IMG/VR virus record: IMGVR_UViG_3300012931_000013
Span: 1 to 36,177 of that record
Origin: a virus
Length of the DNA: 36,177 nucleotides
Reading direction: 5' to 3' (one strand)
A program made the position numbers and the translations under genes. This document shows, piece by piece, positions 15,358-23,669 of this stretch (its first letter is position 1; every line of letters starts with the position of its first letter). Below the pieces are notes generated by a model. It had not been told where the DNA came from, searched no databases, and was given only the letters and a program-made list of their open reading frames with translations.

Positions 15358-17582
15358 CGCGTTACCACCGCACCGGCGTGTATAGTCAGTATACCGTTTT
15401 TGCTTGCGTTGTATGCACCTTCGTACAGTTTTTCTTTTATCCCATCGAGTACGGCGTATATGGTCAACCCACCGCCCGCTCCGCCGTTTGTGCTGTCGAA
15501 AAGATTTTTTTGTTGCGCTCGTGTTAAAATCATTTCGCCGCTGTTTACGTTTGCGGACAGGTTATCACCGGCATATGACGACCCCGGGACGATACCCCCT
15601 TGAGCATAACTTCCCGCTTGTGGTTTAGCCGCGACAACGGCGGCGAACTGTATTCCTGCTGTTGCGAGTGCTAACGCCGCATTTACCGGAGCCAAAATCA
15701 TATTAAGCGGCCATGGAGCGGTCAATGATGATACATATGCGTTCAAGGGCGCAGTGACTACCTGTATTGCGGCCATTGTTTTCTGTAGTTCCCAGCTCCG
15801 CAATGCTGCTTCATATTCCATTTTCGATTTCTTTTTGTCGTAATCCTCGTTTATTTTTGCGCGTTTTAATGCTTTTTCTTTTTCAAGAATTGTCTCTGCG
15901 TCGCCAGCTGCGACTGCGGCATCGTATTCTTTTTGCGCTTTCTCCACTGCAGTATCTTCGGCGACGCCCGCCGCTTCTAACGCTGCGTTCCGTTGTATTT
16001 CGAGGCTTGCAAGTGCCGCGTCATTTTGTGCCGCGTAAAGGTCAGAGACTGAGCTTATCATATTTGAGATATTATTCCCAAAATCAGAAATCGCCCCAGT
16101 CATGGCTTGTAGTTTGCCCAAAGGAGTCAAGTCATCCCAAGCCTCGCGCCCCTTATCTGCGGCCTCAGTCAACGCATTAGACAAACTGAATACAGCACCG
16201 GCGTATGCATCAGTGCTATATGTGGCTTCATCAGCCGCGCCTTTGCTCGCCGAGCCCATCTGTTTTAGTTTAGATATTTCGGAGTCGAGATTTGTTTGCG
16301 TTGTTTTGCTGCCTTTGGTCTCACTGCGTCGAATTTCTGCGTCTATTTCACCGCGGTTGTTTAACATGTTTGTGTAATTTTGTTCTAGTTCTATTCGATC
16401 TTGCGTTAGTCTTTTATATTCACTATGCGATTTTGACATGCCGCTTAAAGCGCCACTTGCTTGGTCAATCCTTTTTTGTATGTCAGAAAGACCCGCATCA
16501 GTACTCTCACGTAATTCATATAGGTCTTTCGTTGATTTTTTTGCCCATGTTCCCGAACTAACTTTGTTTTCAAGGGTAGAATATTTTTCCCCAGCGGCTT
16601 CTAACGCTTTCGCAAGCCCGTAAATAACAACACCTATGCCAACAACTGCCGCGCTCGCCGGGTTAACCATGGCAGGAAGGTTTCTAAAAAAAGTAGACAT
16701 GTTAGAAAAACCGCTGACAAGAGATGGAGCAGCTTTTGCAGCCGCGCCAAGTATCGTTCCGAATGTTGCCATCTCGACAATCGCGCTTTTTGTGGCTGGG
16801 TCAAGTTCGTTAAACGCCGCCACAATCCCAGAAAAAGCCGATACAACGCTTGTCGCCGCTGGTAAAAGTTCCTCTCCCAAAGATACTTTTAAATCGTCCA
16901 ACCGGCCTTTTAATACCCGTGATTGATTTGCAAACGAGTCTTGGCTACGCGCAAAGTCGCCAACGACGTTTTTTGATTTTGATAATATTGCTTCATATGT
17001 TAAAGCGGCTTTTGATGCTTTATCCATGTTTTCCCAGACTAATCCGTTAGCTCGCGCAAATTCTTTCATATCTGTTTCGTTTATGGCAACACCGAGACCT
17101 TTTAACGCTTCGCGCTCGCCGTTCATCGCTTTAACTATGGCGTCAGAAGCCCCCGATACTCCCCCAGAATAGTTTGTAAAAGATACATAGTCGGCTGCAA
17201 GAGTTGTCACAGCATCAGAAAGCGCAAGCGACGCGGATTTGTTCATACCCATCGATTGAAAAATGTTTCCGGATGTGGACAAAAGTTCTTTCGCTTCCTG
17301 CGTTGACAGCCCGAAACCTTTTACTAATGCGCTTGACGCTTCGTTAGCCGCATCCGTAACCCCTGCAAAAACAACGCCGAATTTATTAGCCGTTTCCTCT
17401 GCGTTTGACGCAGATATTATTAGTGATTTAGTAAGCAACGCAAGCGCGCCGCCGATGAGAACATTTTTAATTGTACTTGCAAATGAAGATATTCCGGATT
17501 CGCTCGACTTAATCGATTTATTAAATCCGCTTTGGTCGGCGGTTATTTTGTACACCATTTCACCGAGCGTATAAGTTGCCAT
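15354..17582 (-). CDS. Tape measure protein (742 aa)
   Basis: Long protein with an N-terminal TLGEMVYKITADQSGFNKSI segment typical of tape measures, extended Ala/Ser/Lys-rich coiled coil, and hydrophobic segments around residues 30-55, 310-335 and 640-680. It sets tail length; at about 1.5 angstrom per residue it predicts a tail near 110 nm. It also protects and escorts DNA into the cell. It follows the tail chaperone pair, as in lambda-like siphoviruses. ATG at 17582. Confidence 0.9.
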   Translation of the reverse strand: MATYTLGEMVYKITADQSGFNKSIKSSESGISSFASTIKNVLIGGALALLTKSLIISASNAEETANKFGVVFAGVTDAANEASSALVKGFGLSTQEAKELLSTSGNIFQSMGMNKSASLALSDAVTTLAADYVSFTNYSGGVSGASDAIVKAMNGEREALKGLGVAINETDMKEFARANGLVWENMDKASKAALTYEAILSKSKNVVGDFARSQDSFANQSRVLKGRLDDLKVSLGEELLPAATSVVSAFSGIVAAFNELDPATKSAIVEMATFGTILGAAAKAAPSLVSGFSNMSTFFRNLPAMVNPASAAVVGIGVVIYGLAKALEAAGEKYSTLENKVSSGTWAKKSTKDLYELRESTDAGLSDIQKRIDQASGALSGMSKSHSEYKRLTQDRIELEQNYTNMLNNRGEIDAEIRRSETKGSKTTQTNLDSEISKLKQMGSASKGAADEATYSTDAYAGAVFSLSNALTEAADKGREAWDDLTPLGKLQAMTGAISDFGNNISNMISSVSDLYAAQNDAALASLEIQRNAALEAAGVAEDTAVEKAQKEYDAAVAAGDAETILEKEKALKRAKINEDYDKKKSKMEYEAALRSWELQKTMAAIQVVTAPLNAYVSSLTAPWPLNMILAPVNAALALATAGIQFAAVVAAKPQAGSYAQGGIVPGSSYAGDNLSANVNSGEMILTRAQQKNLFDSTNGGAGGGLTIYAVLDGIKEKLYEGAYNASKNGILTIHAGAVVTR

Positions 17583-17588
17583 TATCCT

Positions 17589-17771
17589 CTATCGCCAAAC
17601 CTCAAAAGGTTTGTGCTCTTTTTCCCATATCCAATGCTCAACCGCTTTATCAAACCTCGCGACGGCAACCATGTTTTGTATTGTCGGCGCGTCAAACTCA
17701 TGCCAAAATTGTTTCGGTGTTATTTTCAATGCGGCAATTAACCTATCCGCATGAAAAGTAACACCCTTCAT
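17589..17771 (-). CDS. Tail assembly chaperone, frameshift extension (gpT-like)
   Basis: Open frame of 60 codons whose ATG overlaps the stop of the upstream chaperone (TAATG). Its frame is reached by a -1 slip on the A9 run at 17777-17785, giving a fusion of about 211 residues: 149 of the upstream ORF, then Ser-Leu, then this part. In lambda and most long-tailed phages the analogous gpG-gpGT fusion coats the tape measure during tail assembly. It ends TAG at 17589. Start by itself at ATG is also possible. Confidence 0.75.
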   Translation of the reverse strand: MKGVTFHADRLIAALKITPKQFWHEFDAPTIQNMVAVARFDKAVEHWIWEKEHKPFEVWR

Positions 17772-18223
17772 TAAACTTTTTTTTTACTGTTTATATCCTT
17801 TTCAAGTGCACCGTTTAGTATCTTAATTACTTCGCTCGGCTCTACACACTTATCCCACCATTTCAAGTCTATTAAATGTTCGTCTTTATATCCGTTGTCT
17901 TTTAAAAGCTCGACTACCAGTTCAACGTTTTTTGTAGCAAGTCCCGTGTTGTTGTGCTTTAATATATCGTCAGAAAGCTTGTTTTTCTTTTCTTCAAGCT
18001 CGGCAAGTTTTGCTTTATAGCCTTCTTCTTTTAACACTTTAACAGACGCCATTTCAGAAAGAGTGTTTCCTATTCCATCCCATTGAAACTTGACTTGAGT
18101 TGCCAGCTGAAAATATTCAGCAATCTCGCGCCGCATGTAATTGGATACAAACTCAATTTTCAGCTGCCTGCTTTTTTTCTCACCTTTCTCACGATATATT
18201 AAATCACAAACGAATGTAGACAT
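17771..18223 (-). CDS. Tail assembly chaperone (gpG-like, 150 aa)
   Basis: Helical, Lys/Glu-rich protein between major tail protein and tape measure, the conserved place of gpG. Start MSTFVCDLIYREKGEKKSRQ; ribosome binding site AAAAGGGG. The last codons are AAA AAA AAA GTT TAA, a slippery A9 that allows -1 shifting into the next frame, so two products are expected: the 150-residue short form and a longer fusion. Confidence 0.8.
   Translation of the reverse strand: MSTFVCDLIYREKGEKKSRQLKIEFVSNYMRREIAEYFQLATQVKFQWDGIGNTLSEMASVKVLKEEGYKAKLAELEEKKNKLSDDILKHNNTGLATKNVELVVELLKDNGYKDEHLIDLKWWDKCVEPSEVIKILNGALEKDINSKKKV
17777..17785 (-). promoter_or_regulatory. Slippery A9 run for -1 ribosomal frameshift
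   Basis: Nine consecutive A on the coding strand, seven bases before the stop of the upstream chaperone. Shifting one base back leads directly into the open frame of the extension. Homopolymer A slippage is a known alternative to heptameric sites. Confidence 0.7.
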
Positions 18224-18285
18224 TCGAAGCCCCTTTTAAAAAGTTTGCGGGGTCGAGTAGCCGCCCCGCGTCGGCGTTATAAGTG

Positions 18286-19149
18286 TTAAGCGGCCCCGTT
18301 ATCTCTGTAATACGAAAGTAACTGCGCGCCGTCAGTGAGCGTGCTGTCAAGATTTGCTTGAAATGACAGCGGCATCTCTGAGAGTCCGTCTTCGTTCGCG
18401 CCTTTCCATGCAAATTGAAAACCGCCTGACTTCGCGTCCACGCTATACAGCGTCATACCTATAACAAGACTATTGCTGTCAGTGTGCTCAATTTTCATCG
18501 CGTATGCGTCAAGCACGGCTGTCGAACTACCTGCATTAAGTGTCGTACGTGCAACCGGAGTGTTTGAGCCGTAGTCGATAGTTATCGCTTTTGTTTTTGG
18601 CGTACCGGTTGACATGTTTGCAGATACAAACGTAATACCGTATCCAGACACGCAATCGCTTTCAACGATTACATAGTCGTTTCCAGCCGTAAGCGTTTCC
18701 GGCGTTCCTGCCGCGTCGAGCGTCACGCTTGTAATTGTCGGAGCTGTTGACATTCTCAGTTTTGTCGAGTCGCTTGACGATGTATACATTTCAAGCGGGT
18801 AAACATTAGCATCGTCCCATCCAGCGGCAATTACTTGGTCTGGGATAGACGTCGTTGCACTTGCAAGCGTCGTTGTTTTTGTAAATATACCGCCGCCCAT
18901 CCGTTCGATATTATCTGGGTCAAGATTTATCAAAGTCATTGACCCTTCAATATTCATGTCGCGGATTTGTTTAACTGTTTTTCCGGCGTTTGCCGTTGTT
19001 ATTTGATTTTCGGTATAGTTTAGCGTACAAGTCACGCTTGAGTTAAGCGCGCCTATATCGTAAAAACTACCCGTTTTATTTGGCTGGATTGATACCTTTG
19101 CCCCATCAGGAAAAGTAATAAAATCCGTGTTCGTGGTTTGTGTTGGCAT
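18286..19149 (-). CDS. Major tail protein (287 aa)
   Basis: Ribosome binding site AGAGGT before ATG. Beta-rich protein starting MPTQTTNTDFITFPDGAKVS, with a long insertion of Ig-like character in its middle (TSVTLDAAGTPETLTAGNDY, residues about 145-165), a feature of many siphovirus tail-tube proteins. Lies between tail-completion and chaperone genes, exactly where the tail tube subunit belongs. The tube is polymerised on the tape measure. Confidence 0.8.
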   Translation of the reverse strand: MPTQTTNTDFITFPDGAKVSIQPNKTGSFYDIGALNSSVTCTLNYTENQITTANAGKTVKQIRDMNIEGSMTLINLDPDNIERMGGGIFTKTTTLASATTSIPDQVIAAGWDDANVYPLEMYTSSSDSTKLRMSTAPTITSVTLDAAGTPETLTAGNDYVIVESDCVSGYGITFVSANMSTGTPKTKAITIDYGSNTPVARTTLNAGSSTAVLDAYAMKIEHTDSNSLVIGMTLYSVDAKSGGFQFAWKGANEDGLSEMPLSFQANLDSTLTDGAQLLSYYRDNGAA

Positions 19150-19153
19150 CTCG

Positions 19154-19543
19154 TTACCTCTGTTTAATAGTTAATTCTATCGGCGCGTTAAATATATCCG
19201 TGTCATCTGCAGGTGTAATAACCTGCTCAATGCTGCATGATATATAATAGTCGCCGTATGACACTCGATTGACCGCTGTCACCACCGCATGCGCTATGGT
19301 CGTCGCTTCGCTTTCTGTTGCCGCGCGGCAATTAACAGAAAATCGACCGATAGGCGCGCTGTCTGCACAATTGAGCTAACCAATTTGATAATAATTTATA
19401 AACGCCGAACCGGTGTAATCACTTGGTGCGACGTTAGCGTAGAATAAGGCGTGCCCAGTCCCGTAATCGTCGAGTAACGTTGTTATACCCGCGACATTTA
19501 ACGCGGCATAAAGCCGAGCTGAAAAATCAATAGAAACGGACAC
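19154..19543 (-). pseudogene. Tail completion protein with internal TAG (129 codons)
   Basis: From GTG at 19543 the frame reads VSVSIDFSARLYAALNVAG, LLDDYGTGHALFYANVAP, then TAG at 19378-19376 (codon 56), then RFSVNCRAATESEATTIAH and ends TIKQR TAA at 19154. Both halves look coding and fit a DUF3168-like tail terminator, which caps the tail tube for joining to the head. It overlaps the previous gene by 17 bp. Because TAG is used as ordinary stop elsewhere (1270, 10057, 13744, 17589), recoding is unlikely; a point mutation, suppression, or sequence error are the choices. Confidence 0.7.
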
Positions 19544-20015
19544 GTTCACTCATCCCGGTCGTCGTCAAGCTTCCCAAAGACACTTCCTTATTTATTTCTT
19601 CCGCGATTATCTTCGCAGCTCTACCATAAACGACAAGCGCAATCGCCGGTCGTAAATATGGCTGTGGCGGCATATATCGCGTTCCAAATTCTTGATATAT
19701 TGCGTGGTCAAGGTTTATCCCTATCAAACCAACACCGCGAGGCGGCACGGGTGACGTTACTTTTCTTTCTGCTGTCTCCGCTCCCTTCCCAGTTTTGCGC
19801 TTGATAGCAAAACCGCCGCCGCCCAAATTTTCGTTGAAACCCCCCTCCGCCGTGTTTGTCCGAAACATAATACCATTACGCAATTGACCATAATTGACAG
19901 GAGCTAACGCTTTCGCCTGAGCTGTTAAATGCGCAGATAAGACGTTAACAGCGGCTTGATTTCCGTCATCAACAACCTTCTTTGCATCAAAAAACTTTCT
20001 GAATGTTAGCTCCAT
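19527..20015 (-). CDS. HK97 gp10-like head-tail/tail component (162 aa)
   Basis: Pattern KALAPVNYGQLRNGI, a glycine-rich loop, then NLDHAIYQEFGTRYMPPQPYLRPAI matches the HK97 gp10/neck protein family (helix, YGxLR, YVExGT and QPFLRPA motifs). These proteins sit at the head-tail joining end of the tail. It follows the head-closure gene with ATG next to its stop. Confidence 0.85.
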   Translation of the reverse strand: MELTFRKFFDAKKVVDDGNQAAVNVLSAHLTAQAKALAPVNYGQLRNGIMFRTNTAEGGFNENLGGGGFAIKRKTGKGAETAERKVTSPVPPRGVGLIGINLDHAIYQEFGTRYMPPQPYLRPAIALVVYGRAAKIIAEEINKEVSLGSLTTTGMSERVRFY

Positions 20016-20386
20016 TATTTCGTCTTAAACTCCGTTAACTGTAAAGCAACGACTTCACCTTGATTTGCTATGTCGTCGGCATATATCAAAGAATATATAC
20101 CGGCTACAACGCCGTAATCATCAGTAAAAGTTATTTTTGCGCTTTTTGTAATTCCGTTGTTGTTAAAATCTTCCGGACGCACAAGAGCAATCGCCGAAAC
20201 GTCGGCGCGGTATTGTGCGCTAATAAAACGGTCTGCCATACTACCGCGCCATAAAATAGCGTCCATTTCTGCGACGAGATTGTAAGTTTTCGCTCCGGGG
20301 ACGCCGTTCGTCACCGTTTGTGAAACATTTTCAAACGACGCCGAAAGCGTTTTCTCACTCGCAAAAATAGAATCTAAAAACGACAT
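20015..20386 (-). CDS. Head closure protein (123 aa)
   Basis: Small beta-barrel-like protein starting MSFLDSIFASEKTLSASFEN, with overlaps at both ends (ATGA with the connector gene; TAATG-type with the gp10-like gene). Position between connector and gp10-like gene is that of SPP1 gp16/HK97-type head-closure proteins that plug the portal. Family assignment is by gene order. Confidence 0.7.
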   Translation of the reverse strand: MSFLDSIFASEKTLSASFENVSQTVTNGVPGAKTYNLVAEMDAILWRGSMADRFISAQYRADVSAIALVRPEDFNNNGITKSAKITFTDDYGVVAGIYSLIYADDIANQGEVVALQLTEFKTK

Positions 20387-20976
20387 CAGCCTATCCTCGC
20401 ATTTCTACAGCCTAAATCATTGATAAGCGTTTGAGGATAATTGTATTGTCTGTTTATTTCGCTATCGGCAAAAGCCTTTGAAACGGAGCCGTAAGAAATT
20501 GACGATAGTTTTTCAGTAAATGCACTTGTTGTGTTTTGCGTTTTTAGTTTATACCAAACCATTTTAGCAATAGTTGGTAATTGCGAAACCAAAACAGATG
20601 GACATATATATGTGCCTGCCCCCGTTGGCGTAGCTGACAGCGTATATATTCCCGTTTCCGGGTCAGCCGCTGTGATATAAGTACCTTCGGGAATATTCGC
20701 ATGATATACGACTTGACCGACTTGCAATGAAGACATAATATACGATGTTAAGGACTTCCCGTCTACGACCTCAATTTTCCGGTAGTCTCCGGCTGTGAGA
20801 TACGCAGACGAAGAGTCAAATATCGCGTACATATACCCATTAAAATCGTTATTTAAAATACGGCGCACGTCGGACGACACAACCGGTATAAGAGCGTCAA
20901 TCGCAGAATCCCACGTTGTCGCTGTAATCCCTAAATATGTTTTAATCGATGCACGCGTAATTAAATTTAATATCAT
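20386..20976 (-). CDS. Head-tail connector / adaptor (196 aa)
   Basis: N-terminal helical part MILNLITRASIKTYLGITATTWDSAIDALI with RRILNNDF follows the gp6/gp15-like adaptor pattern: a short helical bundle binding below the portal. It also contains a longer beta insertion (residues about 60-125: YLTAGDYRKIEVVDGKSLT). Ends with TGA overlapping the next start. Adaptor role from fold pattern and order. Confidence 0.75.
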   Translation of the reverse strand: MILNLITRASIKTYLGITATTWDSAIDALIPVVSSDVRRILNNDFNGYMYAIFDSSSAYLTAGDYRKIEVVDGKSLTSYIMSSLQVGQVVYHANIPEGTYITAADPETGIYTLSATPTGAGTYICPSVLVSQLPTIAKMVWYKLKTQNTTSAFTEKLSSISYGSVSKAFADSEINRQYNYPQTLINDLGCRNARIG

Positions 20977-20979
20977 TGA

Positions 20980-21960
20980 TTACATCCAATAAGGTTTAAT
21001 AAAACAATCCACTACTGCGCCGCCGACTGCAGACGTTTGCAACGCAATACCGCAATAAGCCGAAGCGTCAGAAGCCTCGTTAGTCAAAAAGTTGACATTA
21101 ACAGTACTTGCCAGTGCCCCAAGATATATTTCAGTAACTGTCGCAAAAGGCGTTGTCCCGTGGTCTTCCTCGGTTGCTCCGTTAAGCGTATCAATGCTTG
21201 TCAACGCAGCGCCGTCAACCCCCGTTCCGACAACGCATATCGGGTCTGTAGTTGCGCCGCTCGCATCGTGCCGAGGTATAAGCCCGTACGCCTGTGAGCT
21301 TGTTGCCGCCGCAATGCCTGCAGTCAAATTACCTGCGGTTATCGCTATTATTGTAGCATTTCCGGACGCCTCGCGGATTGTGACGTTTTCGGCGGTTACT
21401 GCGGATAAACGAGCCGCAAGCAATGCACCCCAGTCAGTATGACTTGATACGACCTGAGTCGCTCCGGTAAGCGTAAGCGTTTCGGTTACAAGCACTGTTG
21501 CCGCGCCGTTAAGCGTACCATATAGCGTGATTGTCTGCGTAGTGTCACCCGCTGCGGACGATACAATTTCAATGCCGTCATTCGCTGGCTGATTCGCAAA
21601 GTTGCCGCCTGCGGTTGCGTCCAGTAAAGACACCTGTGCTGTCTGCGCTTTACCTACGTATCCAGACGCTCGCGGAGCAATGCGGTCTCCAGCGTTGACA
21701 GGAGAAGCAGTTAAACATGGCACATAACCCCATTCGACAATGCCAGCGTCGTCTGTTCCAATTGCATTTCTTGTTATCCCCATAACTGCAGTGTTTTGCT
21801 CGGTTCCTGTTTTTACCTCGCCGCTTGTATGTTCGCACACGCGGCCAGCGGCAATGCCAGAACCGGAGTCGACGAGAGAAATAGACACTTGACCAGCGAC
21901 ATATTGACGCAAGTCAGGATTTTTTATTGCTATTTTTGGGTTTTTACTTTTTGAAGCCAT
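20980..21960 (-). CDS. Capsid decoration-type protein, DUF2190-like (326 aa)
   Basis: Ribosome binding site TGGAGGAAA. The first third shows GRVCEHTSGEVKTGTEQN, VMGITRNAI and SPVNAGDRIAPRASGYVGKA, the usual pattern of DUF2190-type head decoration proteins. The middle (about 140-230) is an Ala/Thr-rich beta domain (LNGAATVLVTETLTLTGATQ) that may be an Ig-like or surface-exposed insertion. It directly follows the major capsid gene, as decoration genes commonly do. Confidence 0.7.
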   Translation of the reverse strand: MASKSKNPKIAIKNPDLRQYVAGQVSISLVDSGSGIAAGRVCEHTSGEVKTGTEQNTAVMGITRNAIGTDDAGIVEWGYVPCLTASPVNAGDRIAPRASGYVGKAQTAQVSLLDATAGGNFANQPANDGIEIVSSAAGDTTQTITLYGTLNGAATVLVTETLTLTGATQVVSSHTDWGALLAARLSAVTAENVTIREASGNATIIAITAGNLTAGIAAATSSQAYGLIPRHDASGATTDPICVVGTGVDGAALTSIDTLNGATEEDHGTTPFATVTEIYLGALASTVNVNFLTNEASDASAYCGIALQTSAVGGAVVDCFIKPYWM

Positions 21961-22017
21961 TTATAAATTTCCTCCATTTGCGTAGGCCGGTGTTAGCCGA
22001 CCATTAGTTCCGCGATA

Positions 22018-22962
22018 TTATGCGAGTGCATATATTGAGCCGTGATAAGACTCGTGTGTAAAGTCGACGCCGATAAAACCCTCTATGTAACCGTTCTGTG
22101 CGCTTGTTGCGTCAAAATACTCGCGCATAAGAATGTCTTGACCGAGATTAGGCATTACAACCGGCTGGATATACGAAAGGTCTGCCGCGATAAGCGTGTT
22201 CGCAGGGGCCGCATTACTCCATATAAGAGCAACCGGGCCAAAAGTTGTATAAATCTGTTTGAGCATTACACCGCCGACGTTGCGGTCTTGCGGAGCGAAA
22301 CCATAAAGCGCGTTGAGTTGGTCGATATACGTCGGGCGTCCTACCAGGGCAATAGTGCCCATAGGTGCGCCGTTTTGTGCCATTGTAGTCATGAGTTGAG
22401 CAACCATATCAGAGTCAAGAGCCGCGCTTGATGCGTTCACCCTGTTTGTTTGAATTCCCACTGTTGAGTCGGTAAGACCACCCGCCCCTACGCCCGTAGT
22501 AACTATACTGCGCGCTGTGTAAGCCCCTTGCAAACAGGTAAATTCCCAGTCTGCGGAAAACTGTGCCATTGCGTTTTGAGCAGCGCGGTCAAATTCAGAA
22601 ACTTGCGGCAGGTTGCCTACATAGGTAGACGACGCGATTTCATTGTTTGCAGATTCGCGAAGATTTGAAACACCAAATTCAAGTTTTCTTACTTGCACGA
22701 CATTCGGACAAGATGTTTTCGCGTAAAACTTCTTTGTGCCCGCTGAAAGGCTTGTGTTTTCTGATATGTTATTTTGAGCCGGGGTATCAAGCGAATACGC
22801 CGCAGACATGTCAAACGTCTGTGATTTGATACGTCTTGCCCCGTTGAGTCCGCCGATTGCCGACAGGAATTGCCCAGTGTTTCTTGCCCCACCGATTTGT
22901 ATAATGTTACCCATTACATTGACATCATTAACACTTTGCGCTAATGCGCTTGTTGCTGCCAT
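22018..22962 (-). CDS. Major capsid protein, SU10/DUF5309-like (314 aa)
   Basis: Pattern GNIIQIGGARNTGQFLSAIG near the start, NVVQVRKLEFGVSNLRES, and a central block MVAQLMTTMAQNGAPMGTIA with the C-terminal FGPVALIWSNAAP and DLSYIQPVVMP matches the HK97-fold capsid type I associate with SU10-like or DUF5309 phages. It follows the scaffold gene with good ribosome binding site AAGAGGG. Short for HK97 proteins because the delta/scaffold function is separate (22976). Confidence 0.85.
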   Translation of the reverse strand: MAATSALAQSVNDVNVMGNIIQIGGARNTGQFLSAIGGLNGARRIKSQTFDMSAAYSLDTPAQNNISENTSLSAGTKKFYAKTSCPNVVQVRKLEFGVSNLRESANNEIASSTYVGNLPQVSEFDRAAQNAMAQFSADWEFTCLQGAYTARSIVTTGVGAGGLTDSTVGIQTNRVNASSAALDSDMVAQLMTTMAQNGAPMGTIALVGRPTYIDQLNALYGFAPQDRNVGGVMLKQIYTTFGPVALIWSNAAPANTLIAADLSYIQPVVMPNLGQDILMREYFDATSAQNGYIEGFIGVDFTHESYHGSIYALA

Positions 22963-22975
22963 ATTATATTCCCTC

Positions 22976-23590
22976 TTACTCTTTCAAAGTTTTTCCGTTG
23001 GCTACTGCCCAACGTTTTATTGATATTGCCACATCCATTTTTCCCGCCTTTTTTGCATCGTCGTACTGTTGCTGATATTTCTCCACCGGTGCGGTGTTTC
23101 CGCCTTTAGGTGTTTCTCCGCCTATTTTGCTTGCAACACCGGCTTTAACTCGTTCGGCAACAATAGCCTCTACAAAATCATTAAACGCTTTTACGTCCGC
23201 CGCAATCTCTTCGGGTGTATTCCCGCTGATGCGTTTATCCATGCTTGCGGGTAGTTTAAAATCGTTGAGCGCTTTCGATACCGCAAGACCGCGCTCGTAG
23301 TCTTGAGCTTTTTTCAATGCTTCGTTTGCTTTTTCTTCTGCGTCCTTAATTTTCTGAGCCGCAATCTCTTCGGCGGACATGGTAGCCTGTTTCAATGATT
23401 TATTTTCGTTCTGCAATTTGGTATTTGCCCGATTAAGGCCGTCAATGTCTGCTTTAAATCTTGCTTCAATTTTTTTGAGTATTGCCGATTCCAGTTCTTC
23501 GGCGGTTATTTGCTGCGTTTGTTTCTCGTCCTGCGGCTCGTTCGGTGTTTTTGTTTCCGTTTGCTCCGCCTGATTTTGATTTTCAGCCAT
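22976..23590 (-). CDS. Scaffolding protein (204 aa)
   Basis: ATG at 23590 is chosen because AGGAG lies 8 bases before it; an ORF is open from 23623. The protein is highly charged: Gln/Glu-rich start (MAENQNQAEQTETKTPNEPQ), a coiled-coil centre (residues about 40-110, Lys/Glu/Gln) and a C-terminal basic segment ending SIKRWAVANGKTLKE. This is the DUF4355-type scaffold that shapes the procapsid and is removed before DNA packaging. It has its own promoter at 23614-23642. Confidence 0.85.
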   Translation of the reverse strand: MAENQNQAEQTETKTPNEPQDEKQTQQITAEELESAILKKIEARFKADIDGLNRANTKLQNENKSLKQATMSAEEIAAQKIKDAEEKANEALKKAQDYERGLAVSKALNDFKLPASMDKRISGNTPEEIAADVKAFNDFVEAIVAERVKAGVASKIGGETPKGGNTAPVEKYQQQYDDAKKAGKMDVAISIKRWAVANGKTLKE

Positions 23591-23613
23591 TTTTAAATCT
23601 CCTATTTTGTTAA

Positions 23614-23642
23614 AATGTATCACAATATTAAATGTTTGTCAA
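23614..23642 (-). promoter_or_regulatory. Leftward late promoter before scaffold-capsid genes
   Basis: Minus-strand TTGACA (23642-23637), 17-bp spacer, TACATT (23619-23614), with the GTTAG-N6-CTAAC palindrome 10 bp upstream. It would give extra transcription of scaffold, capsid and tail genes. Confidence 0.65.
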
Positions 23643-23652
23643 GTCTAATTTT

Positions 23653-23668
23653 GTTAGTTTTGCCTAAC
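23653..23668 (-). promoter_or_regulatory. GTTAG-N6-CTAAC palindrome upstream of the capsid promoter
   Basis: Plus-strand GTTAGTTTTGCCTAAC, an inverted repeat of five bases around a six-base centre, 10 bp upstream of the -35 box. A near-twin stands at 32936-32951, 8 bp upstream of the other late promoter. The position fits a site for an activator. Confidence 0.65.
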
Positions 23669-23669
23669 T

